DNA of 64,000 bases, taken from assembly GCA_019359215.1 (NCBI GenBank), contig JAHHHS010000002.1:124001-188000 (forward strand), written 5' to 3'. The DNA is from Nostoc indistinguendum CM1-VF10 (lineage in GTDB: Bacteria; Cyanobacteriota; Cyanobacteriia; Cyanobacteriales; Nostocaceae). Made by a program: the position numbers and the translations under genes. The notes under the pieces were generated by a model that saw only the letters and a program-made list of their open reading frames with translations, made no database searches and was not told the origin of the DNA. Of the stretch, positions 47,425-56,100 are shown piece by piece (within the stretch, counting starts at the first letter, position 1; each line of letters begins with the position of its first letter).

Positions 47425-49284
47425 ATGGCTCAGTTTCTACTTGAGACTGTTTGGCTAGTTCCGTGCTATGCCTTAATAGGTGGCTTGTTAGCCGTACCTT
47501 GGTCGCCGGGGATCATTCGGAAAACGGGGCCAAGACCGGCGGGTTATATAAACTTAGTGATGACGTTTTTGGCGTTCTTGCATAGTGCGATCACCTTACA
47601 AGCAACTTGGAATCATCCAGCCGAAGAAGTATTTATTCCTTGGTTATCTACAGCTGGTTTAGACCTCACCATTGCTTTAGAAATATCCTCAGTTAGCGTC
47701 GGCGCTTTGGTTGTAATTACTGGCTTGAATTTGCTGGCGCAGATTTATGCGATCGGTTACATGGAAATGGATTGGGGTTGGGGACGCTTCTATTCTTTGT
47801 TAGGGTTGTTTGAAGCGGGACTATGCGCCCTGGTTCTGTGTAATAGCTTGTTCTTCAGCTATGTAATTTTGGAAATCCTCACGCTGGGAACCTACCTGCT
47901 AGTAGGCTTATGGTTTAGTCAGCCGTTGGTGGTTTCAGGTGCGAGAGATGCTTTCTTAACCAAGCGGGTAGGAGATTTATTCTTGCTGATGGGCGTCTTG
48001 GCAATATGGCCCCTCGCCGGAACTTGGAATTATACAGAACTAGCCCAATGGGCAACTACTGCAAATGTTAACCCAACAGCAATTGCACTCGTAGGTTTAG
48101 CCTTAATTGCCGGACCGATGGGCAAATGTGCCCAGTTTCCCCTGCATCTGTGGTTGGATGAAGCAATGGAAGGCCCGGTTCCTAGTACGATTTTGCGGAA
48201 CTCGGTAGTAGTTGCTAGTGGTGCATGGGTGCTGATTAAATTGCAACCTGTGTTAAGTCTGTCACCCATAGTTTCCTCGGCTATGGTAGCCATTGGGGTA
48301 GTGACGGCGGTGGGTGCTTCTTTAATTGCGATCGCTCAAATTGATCTTAAACGCTGCCAATCCTATTCTGTCAGCGCATACATGGGTTTAGTATTCATCG
48401 CTGTGGGAGTGCAACAATACGAAACGGCGCTGTTGTTAGTACTCACCCATGCCATATCCGCAGCCCTGTTGGTGATGAGTACTGGGGGAATTATCTGGAA
48501 TAGCATTACCCAAGATGTAACTCAATTAGGCGGATTGTGGACACGCCGCCCAATTTCAGCAATAGCCTTTATCGTCGGGACTTTAGGATTAATTGCTTTT
48601 CCACCCTTGGGTAGTTTTTGGGCCTTAGTGAAACTAGCAGATGGGTTGTGGGAAACACAACCTTGGTTAGTGGGAGTAGTGATAACAGTAAACGCTTTGA
48701 CAGCCGTGAGCTTAACCAGAGAATTCGCTTTAATCTTTGGCGGTAAAGCTACACAAATGAGTCAGCGATCGCCTGAAGCTCACTGGCCCATGATTCTGCC
48801 AATGGTGATTTTACTTGGCTTCAGTCTACATCTTCCTTTAGTGTTGCAAAGCTTATCAATTTTACCCGATTGGGCAACTCTCAATAAAGATGTCGCACTA
48901 CTTTTAATTTGGTCGAGTATTTCCAGTTGCAGCATTACTGCTGTGGTTTATTTAGGCAATATTCCTAAGCCGATTCGCCTCCCTTGGCAAGGTTTGCAGA
49001 ACTTCTTCGCATATGACTTTTACACCCCCAAACTCTATAAAATGACCATTATTTTTGGAGTTGCCAAAATTTCCCAACTTGCCGATATGATTGACCGCTT
49101 TGTAGTCGATGGCATCGTTAATTTTGTTGGTTTATTTTCGCTATTAGGCGGCGAAGGTCTTAAATACAGCACCTCTGGACAAACCCAGTTTTATGCCTTA
49201 ACCGTCCTCCTAGGAGTGAGCATTTTAGGAATGTGGGTAACTTGGTCATTTTGGGAAGTGCAGTTTTTAAATTTGATTTCCTAA
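47425..49284 (+). CDS. ndhF3: NAD(P)H-quinone oxidoreductase subunit NdhF3 (low-CO2 NDH-1MS)
   Basis: 619-aa antiporter-like NDH-1 subunit with about 16 membrane helices. Central motif block LFEAGLCALVLCNSLFFSYV then ILEILTLGTYLLVG and GPMGKCAQFPLHLWLDEAME (proton-channel Lys/Glu/His residues). Being followed by a carbonic anhydrase, ndhD3 and cupA identifies it as NdhF3 of the high-affinity, low-CO2-inducible CO2-uptake complex rather than respiratory NdhF1. ATG 47425 follows AGAGGTAAG. Known regulators in other strains are LysR-type (NdhR/CcmR); no clear site was assigned by eye. Confidence 0.94.
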   Translation: MAQFLLETVWLVPCYALIGGLLAVPWSPGIIRKTGPRPAGYINLVMTFLAFLHSAITLQATWNHPAEEVFIPWLSTAGLDLTIALEISSVSVGALVVITGLNLLAQIYAIGYMEMDWGWGRFYSLLGLFEAGLCALVLCNSLFFSYVILEILTLGTYLLVGLWFSQPLVVSGARDAFLTKRVGDLFLLMGVLAIWPLAGTWNYTELAQWATTANVNPTAIALVGLALIAGPMGKCAQFPLHLWLDEAMEGPVPSTILRNSVVVASGAWVLIKLQPVLSLSPIVSSAMVAIGVVTAVGASLIAIAQIDLKRCQSYSVSAYMGLVFIAVGVQQYETALLLVLTHAISAALLVMSTGGIIWNSITQDVTQLGGLWTRRPISAIAFIVGTLGLIAFPPLGSFWALVKLADGLWETQPWLVGVVITVNALTAVSLTREFALIFGGKATQMSQRSPEAHWPMILPMVILLGFSLHLPLVLQSLSILPDWATLNKDVALLLIWSSISSCSITAVVYLGNIPKPIRLPWQGLQNFFAYDFYTPKLYKMTIIFGVAKISQLADMIDRFVVDGIVNFVGLFSLLGGEGLKYSTSGQTQFYALTVLLGVSILGMWVTWSFWEVQFLNLIS

Positions 49285-49353
49285 ATCACTAGATTTAGGT
49301 ATCCAATGCCGTTTTATTACAAACAGACAGTTTAATATCGTGATGATAATTCC

Positions 49354-50067
49354 ATGAGCATACAACGTTCCAAAATTAATCTTTCTAGAAGAACTTTATT
49401 CAAGTTTGGTGCAGGTGCAATCGGTACAGGTGTATTGACAGCCGGACTTGGCTCAAACTTACTTGCAGCCGAAAAAACACCAGCAAAAGAAGATGTTACG
49501 CCCGATAAGGCATTACAAGAGTTATTGGATGGGAATGAAAGGTTTGTCAAAGCAAAACGGCGTAATCCTAACCAAACACTTTCACGTTTAGCCGAAGTTG
49601 CCAAAAGTCAAAAGCCTTTTGCTTCTATTTTAGGTTGTGCAGATTCACGAGTGCCTTCAGAAATTGTTTTTGACCAAGGACTTGGAGATTTATTTGTCTG
49701 CCGCATAGCTGGTAATATTGCCACAACACAGCAAATTGGTAGCTTAGAATTTGGCAGTTTAGTATTAGGTGCTAAAGTCATTATGGTAATGGGGCATGAA
49801 CGATGTGGTGCGGTAGATGCCGCAATCAAAGGCGCTCAAGTGCCAGGGCAAATTGGAAGTTTGCTTCAAGCAATTAAACCAAGTGTAGAAAGCTCAAAAG
49901 AGCAATCAGGAGATAAGTTAGAAAACGTCTGTAAAGCAAATATTTTGGCGCAAGTTGAAAAATTGAAATCATCATCAGTTTTATCTGAGTTAATCAAGGC
50001 AGAAAAACTGAAAATAGTCGGTGGCTATTACGATTTAGATACTGGCAGAATCAGTCTAGTTAGTTAG
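49354..50067 (+). CDS. Beta-class carbonic anhydrase with Tat signal (EcaB-like)
   Basis: 237 aa. Zinc ligands and active-site residues appear as GCADSRVPSE (Cys95, Asp97, Arg99) and MGHERCGAVDAA (His148, Cys151), diagnostic for beta-carbonic anhydrases. N-terminal LSRRTLFKFGAGAIGTGVL (from residue 10) is a twin-arginine signal, with likely cleavage after LLAA (about 39), so the enzyme should be exported to the periplasm or thylakoid lumen. It lies between ndhF3 (69 bp) and ndhD3. Resembles EcaB of Synechocystis, which I recall as a thylakoid protein interacting with CupA/CupB. Here it is inside the operon. Confidence 0.92.
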   Translation: MSIQRSKINLSRRTLFKFGAGAIGTGVLTAGLGSNLLAAEKTPAKEDVTPDKALQELLDGNERFVKAKRRNPNQTLSRLAEVAKSQKPFASILGCADSRVPSEIVFDQGLGDLFVCRIAGNIATTQQIGSLEFGSLVLGAKVIMVMGHERCGAVDAAIKGAQVPGQIGSLLQAIKPSVESSKEQSGDKLENVCKANILAQVEKLKSSSVLSELIKAEKLKIVGGYYDLDTGRISLVS

Positions 50068-50183
50068 ATGTTGTAGATATAGTTTCCAGGTATAACCTAC
50101 CTGGAAATGTACTTCATTGATGTGCTACCGCAAGTTCATAGACATTGATAACAATTATCAATTTTATCAAATCCCAAATTGCC

Positions 50184-51680
50184 ATGTTAAGTGTTTTGAT
50201 TTGGCTGCCAATTTTAGCTGCTGCTCTCATAGCAATATTACCTGTAAGTTTCCCTAATCATCGCATTCGTTTAACAGCATTAATCTTTTCTGGGATAGTT
50301 CTTGTCTGGAACCTGTTTATCCTGCTAAAGTTTGATATCAGCAATCCAGCAATGCAATTTAAAGAGTATTTGCCCTGGAATGAAACCCTTGGTTTGAGCT
50401 ATCAAATAGGTGTTGATGGGCTTTCTATATTAATGTTGGTGCTAAATAGTCTGCTCACCTGGATTTCAATTTACAGCAGCAATAAAGAAACTGAACGCCC
50501 CCGGTTATTCTACTCCCTGATTTTATTAGTTAGTGGAGGAGTTGCAGGTGCTTTCTTAGCTGAAAATTTGCTGCTATTCTTCCTATTCTACGAACTAGAA
50601 TTAATCCCCTTCTATTTACTAATTTCTATTTGGGGAGGGGAAAAACGGGGTTATGCTGGGATTAAATTCCTGATTTATACTGCTGTTTCAGGAGCATTCA
50701 TTCTGGCGACATTCTTGGGTATGGTGTGGCTGAGTGGTTCTACCAATTTTGCTTTTGATGCATTCTCTACAGAAAACCTGTCAACAGCAAAACAAATCCT
50801 TTTACTAGCAGGGATAGTATTGGGTTTTGGTATCAAAATTCCCTTAGTTCCCTTCCATACTTGGCTACCCGATGCTTACGTTGAGGCTTCAGCACCAATT
50901 GCCATTCTTCTCGGCGGCGTGTTGGCAAAGCTGGGAACTTATGGATTGTTGCGATTTGGGTTAGGTATGTTTCCCCATGCTTGGAGTATTATTGCACCGA
51001 CTCTGGCAATTTGGGGAGCAATCAGCGCTATCTATGGAGCAGTAATTGCGATCGCTCAAAAAGACATCAAGCGCATGGTAGCATACAGTTCCGTTGGTCA
51101 CATGGGTTATATCTTGCTAGCTGGTGCTGCTAGTACTCCCTTAGCACTCGTTGGTGCAGTCGCCCAAATGTTTAGTCACGGTATCATCCTGGCAATCCTT
51201 TTCCACTTGGTGGGAGTTGTAGAAGCCAAAGTTGGCACACGCGAATTAGATAAACTCAATGGTTTGATGAGTCCCATACGCGGTTTACCTCTAATTAGTG
51301 CCTTACTAGTTTTAAGTGGAATGGCTAGTGCTGGTATTCCTGGTTTAACAGGATTCATCGCAGAATTTATTGTCTTTCAAGGTAGTTTCTCTGTTTTTCC
51401 CATTCCGACTATTTTGTGTGTAGTGGCTAGTGGATTAACCGCAGTTTATTTTGTCATCCTCCTCAACCGCACCTGTTTTGGCAAACTCGATAACATCGCT
51501 TACTACCCTAAAGTCCTATGGGCTGAGAAAATACCAGCTTTAATTTTGGCAGCCTTCATCATCTTTTTGGGAGTACAACCTACTTGGTTAGTGCGTTGGA
51601 GTGAATCCACAACTACAACAATGGTGGCTGCAATTTCCTCCTTAGAAAAAACCGTAATCTCTGAAGTCGCCCTGAAATAG
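50184..51680 (+). CDS. ndhD3: NAD(P)H-quinone oxidoreductase subunit NdhD3
   Basis: 498-aa antiporter-like NDH-1 subunit with about 14 membrane helices. Conserved LAENLLLFFLFYELELIPFY (proton-path Glu) and KIPLVPFHTWLPDAYVEASA, then KRMVAYSSVGHMG, mark NuoM/NdhD proteins. Start ATG 50184 (MLSVLIWLPILAAALIAILP) gives the usual NdhD opening; the TTG 39 nt earlier does not. Forms the distal pump of NDH-1MS with NdhF3 and CupA. Confidence 0.94.
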   Translation: MLSVLIWLPILAAALIAILPVSFPNHRIRLTALIFSGIVLVWNLFILLKFDISNPAMQFKEYLPWNETLGLSYQIGVDGLSILMLVLNSLLTWISIYSSNKETERPRLFYSLILLVSGGVAGAFLAENLLLFFLFYELELIPFYLLISIWGGEKRGYAGIKFLIYTAVSGAFILATFLGMVWLSGSTNFAFDAFSTENLSTAKQILLLAGIVLGFGIKIPLVPFHTWLPDAYVEASAPIAILLGGVLAKLGTYGLLRFGLGMFPHAWSIIAPTLAIWGAISAIYGAVIAIAQKDIKRMVAYSSVGHMGYILLAGAASTPLALVGAVAQMFSHGIILAILFHLVGVVEAKVGTRELDKLNGLMSPIRGLPLISALLVLSGMASAGIPGLTGFIAEFIVFQGSFSVFPIPTILCVVASGLTAVYFVILLNRTCFGKLDNIAYYPKVLWAEKIPALILAAFIIFLGVQPTWLVRWSESTTTTMVAAISSLEKTVISEVALK

Positions 51681-51724
51681 GGTTACAGTTTCTTCCCCAT
51701 TCCCTATTCCCCATTCCTCATAAC

Positions 51725-53032
51725 ATGACAGCAATTAAAACAGCAATTAAATTACCTCCTTCAACGCACGAATTTGCTGAAGTAATTCACCGCTTAGAAG
51801 CAGGCGGTGCAATGTTACCCGATACTCCAGAAAATTTGATGCAAATCATCGGTTTATATAAAGCTTATGCTGTGCCAATGGATTTTTACTGGCGCGACCT
51901 ACTTTATATTGCCGAACGCGAATTTTTAAACCCGCTTCCCTTCTTTAAATACTTCTTACCCAAAGAGTATTTAGAACTACATAATCATTACGCTGGCGAT
52001 GATGCCGATTTGCGAATTTGGCGCGGCGAAGCTACTGCACATCCAGAACTTTTGGCATTTATTGAAAAAGGTGAAACCTTCAAAATGCCGAAGTTGTTGC
52101 ATCACTTGTTCCACGATCGCATTAACATGGAATTTGCTGAAGCTTGTATGCGGGCGATGTTGTGGCATAGAGGGATGGGTGGACAATTTGACCCTTACCT
52201 AGATTCAGACGAATATAAAGCCAACGCTGATAGGGCAATAAAAGCTTACTTCCAAGGTAACCCCGTCATGCTGGGACTTTACAAGCTGTTCCCCGATATG
52301 TTTTTGGAACAGTGCCGCCAGATGTCATACTACGCAAATCTGGGCTTATTCTGGGAAATCATGGCCCCAGTGTTCTTTGAAATGTCCGATCGCTATGACG
52401 AAGGTAGCATTAGCAGCGTCCCAGAGGCGATGAACTTCTTAGTTAATGGTATATTTGCGATCGCAGGTCGTCCGATTTACCATCACGTTTATATTCGTGG
52501 CGAATGCTACGAAATTGTCCCCAAATCCAAGGGTTTCATGTGGCTATATGAAGCCGCATTACCTTATGTAGAAGCTGTTTTCTACCGCACCGCACCCTTC
52601 CGAGGAACAAAATCTTATAATGCTCAAGCGCGTCAAGTACCAGCAGACCAAAAAGACTTTCACTATGGTATTCTTTACGCTGATGTATTCCCAGTAGGTA
52701 CTGCTGGCATTCCTCCCACATTATTAATGCAAGATATGTTACATTTTTTGCCACCATATCTTGTTGATTACTACAGCCAACATTGCCGGGGTGAAGAAGA
52801 TATGTTGATTCAGTTGGGAGTTAGTTTCCAACGGTCAATGTACTGTGTAACTTCTGCGGTAATTCAAGCTTTGCGAACTGCTCTTTTATATCCATTAGAT
52901 GATCCAAATCCCAAGCATTTACAAGCAAATCGAGAGTTTTTTGAGATGCAGCTAAATCGCTTTACCCGAACTGACTACAATATTCGTGATGCCGCTCGTT
53001 TGGGAAGTATTCAAAAGCAAGATTATCGATAA
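51725..53032 (+). CDS. cupA: CO2 hydration protein CupA (ChpY family)
   Basis: 435-aa hydrophilic protein that attaches to NdhD3/NdhF3 and converts CO2 to bicarbonate using redox-driven proton translocation. Recognised by its opening and by LPKLLHHLFHDRINMEFAEA-type text (KLLHHLFHDRINMEF, about 124-138) with the His/Arg residues thought to bind the active-site zinc, plus WHRGMGGQFDPYLD. No membrane helix. Follows ndhD3 by 44 bp; an AT-poor CCCCATTCC tract fills the gap. A good terminator follows, so no cupS is in this operon. Confidence 0.94.
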   Translation: MTAIKTAIKLPPSTHEFAEVIHRLEAGGAMLPDTPENLMQIIGLYKAYAVPMDFYWRDLLYIAEREFLNPLPFFKYFLPKEYLELHNHYAGDDADLRIWRGEATAHPELLAFIEKGETFKMPKLLHHLFHDRINMEFAEACMRAMLWHRGMGGQFDPYLDSDEYKANADRAIKAYFQGNPVMLGLYKLFPDMFLEQCRQMSYYANLGLFWEIMAPVFFEMSDRYDEGSISSVPEAMNFLVNGIFAIAGRPIYHHVYIRGECYEIVPKSKGFMWLYEAALPYVEAVFYRTAPFRGTKSYNAQARQVPADQKDFHYGILYADVFPVGTAGIPPTLLMQDMLHFLPPYLVDYYSQHCRGEEDMLIQLGVSFQRSMYCVTSAVIQALRTALLYPLDDPNPKHLQANREFFEMQLNRFTRTDYNIRDAARLGSIQKQDYR

Positions 53033-53038
53033 GAGATC

Positions 53039-53072
53039 CCCCCAACACCCCTTAAAAAGGGGGGCTTTTTTT
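53039..53072 (+). terminator. Rho-independent terminator of the ndhF3-cupA operon
   Basis: CCCCAACACCCCTTAAAAAGGGG region: hairpin with CCCC/GGGG core, followed by GGCTTTTTTT, a few bases after the cupA stop. Confidence 0.82.
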
Positions 53073-53150
53073 ATTATTTTTAGTTAAGGGATGTAACCGC
53101 TGTCAGACAACTCTAAAAGCTTGTATATACATCGACCGTAGCCTTAATTA

Positions 53151-56100
53151 TTATGAACTAGATAATACTCCTGGAATACTCATTAATTCCATGATTTTCT
53201 CAAACTGAAAATCATAAGCTAAATTATTAATAAAATTCCGTAGTACCACATTTTCCGAAGGTATTTGCTCAATCAATTCTAAAATTAAGTCATCACTACA
53301 TTGGGCTGCGGCAGTGTACACCTGTTTTACCCATTCAGGCGACATTTCGGACAATAGAGAAACTAAATCTGCAAGTTTCAAGGTTGATTCCGTTTCCTGT
53401 TGCCTCGCATCTGCTATTTGATAGCTTTCTTCTTGATAAATATATTGAACTCCTAAATATTCGCTCAATTTTTCTAGTAATTGTTCTTCGCGGAAAGGCT
53501 TGTTAATATAATCATCGCAACCCGCTTTGATCATTGCCTCTCGCTGTTCCTCAAAGGCATTAGCGGTTAAGGCGATGATAGTAGTCTTGCGATTTTGAAT
53601 TGAGGTGTCTTCTCTGGCTTTAATAATTTTTGTGGCTTCGTAGCCATCCATAATTGGCATCCGCATATCCATTAAAATTAAATGTGGTTGCCATGTCTGC
53701 CAAAGTGCGATCGCTTCAGTTCCATTTGCCGCTTCCTGGACTGTAAAACCGATAGATGTCAAAATTTTTACTAACACTAAACGGCTGTCTGTGGAGTCAT
53801 CAACCGCCAAGATCCGGTATTCGCTTTGAGCGGGTGCTAAACTAATAACTTGGCGTCTGATTTGCTTGATCTGTATTTCGCTGGCTGCGGCTATACCAAT
53901 TTGAATATCAAAGGCAAATTTACTTCCCTCGCCAACAGTGCTAATAACACTAATATCTCCCCCCATTAGTTGCACGTATTTGCGGCTAATTGCTAAACCT
54001 AGTCCTGTCCCCTGTTGCGATTTCCTTCCAGTTTCAGTTTGCCCAAAAGCTTCAAACAGTAAGTCAATTTCTTGTGGGGCAATACCACGACCAGTGTCTG
54101 TAACCTCGAAGATTAGGGATTGGGCATTGTGCATTGGGCATTGAAAAGATGCAGAGGGGCAGGGTGCGGGGGACAGTGAGGAAAACTCTTCTCCCTTGCT
54201 CCCTGCTCCACTTCGACTCCTAACTCTTGGAGACGCTACGCGTAGATTGCTTCCACGTTCGCGGAGCGTGCCGTAGGCAAGTGGTACTAAGCTGAGGGCA
54301 AGACGCTCAGTGACCGCCTCCTCCCCTGCTTCTTCCCCATGCCCGATGCCCACCCGCAGCATCACTGTCCCAGTATCAGTAAATTTGATTGCATTTCCCA
54401 AGAGGTTAAGCAACACTTGACGCAGTTTACTTTCGTCAGCTTGGACGTACTGCGGGAGGTGAGATGTATATTCAAAGACCAATTCTAACCCTTTGGAGGT
54501 GGCGCGGAAGCGCAACATTTCTTCGAGGTTTTCTAAGAGACGAATTAAGTCAAAACTGTTGAGATTTAGTGTTATTCTGCCGGCTTCTATTTTAGACATT
54601 TCCAAAATATCGTTGATTAAGTTGAGGAGATGTTCGCCAGCACGATTGATAATTGCTAGGTTTTGCTGATGTTCAGTAGATAAAGCATGATCGTGGCTCA
54701 TGACTTGGGTAAAACCAAGGATGGCGTTGAGTGGAGTCCGAAGTTCATGGCTCATGTTGGCTAGGAATTCGCTTTTGGCACGATTGGCAGCATCAGCTGT
54801 GATTACAGCTTCTTGCAATGCTTGTGACTGCCTTTGAGTTTGCGCCAGCAATTGTGCCTGCTGAAAAGCAACACCCAACTGATTGCCAATTTGAACTACG
54901 ATGTTGATTTCTCCTGGTTTCCATTGGCGGGGATTGGAGTTTTGATAGCTCGCTAGTAATCCCCAAAGCTGATTACCATATAAAATGGGGACAATAATGT
55001 AGGCTTTAGCCTGAAAACGCTCTAACAAATTGATATAAGAAGATTGAAACCCAGCGTTGTAAATATCTGGGACACACAGGAAACTTGCACCTTGAGTTGC
55101 TTGCAGATAAGGATCTTGCACCTGGTTATTCGTACTATCCAAAATTTTTGCTAGGCAACGACCATCTTGTAAAACACCTTCTGTCAGATAAGGGTCATTT
55201 TTGTGTTCTTCTATCAAAGAAATCCAACCATTACCCACCGACTCAGAGATAAATTCGCCGCTCCACTGGGGATTGAAACGATAGACAACAACCCGATCAC
55301 AATTAAGCGCTTGCCGTAATTCTTGGGTTGTAGCCGCAAATATAGTCTCTAAATCGAGTGTTTGGCGCATCCTTTGAATCACTTGAGCGATCGCTCTTTC
55401 GCGTTCTGCACTCTCACGCAAGGCTTCTTCTGCCAATTTTCTATCGGTTATGTCTGTAATTGTGCCGATGTAACCTTTAACTTCTCCATCATCTCCAAAT
55501 TCTGGCAAAGCCTGACAAATTACCCAGACAATCGTACTATCATTACGCAAGAATCGATGCTCATATTTATACATTACCTTGGTGGTTGTTGCTTGATTCC
55601 ATACGAACAATAACTGCTCAAGGTCATCTGGATGTACGGCTTTTGTCCAACCTGTTCCCAAAGACTCTTCTAAACTGCATCCAGTAATTTCACTCCAGCG
55701 TTGATTAAAATATAAGATATTGCCATCTATATCTGCGTTAAATATACAAACTGGTGAGGCTTCCGCTAGAAGTTGATATCGCTGCCGACCCGACTGTAAA
55801 GCTAATTCTGCCAATTTGCGATCGCTAATGTCTGCCCAATAACCAACGCATTCTATAGGGTTACCAGTTTCGTCACGGATTAACCTCATCTTTTCGTAAA
55901 ACCAGTGATAAGTTCCGTCAGCGTGTAACCAACGGTATTCGTAGGAGCTGTACTCCCGTTCAACAAGCTGGGAAAATTTTTCCGAGATCAGTTCAACATC
56001 TTCTGGGTGGACGTGATGGAGCCAGAAACTGGGATTTTCGATAAATTCTTGCGCTTCGTAGCCAACCATTACCTTAACGTTCTTACTAATAAAGGTAGTG

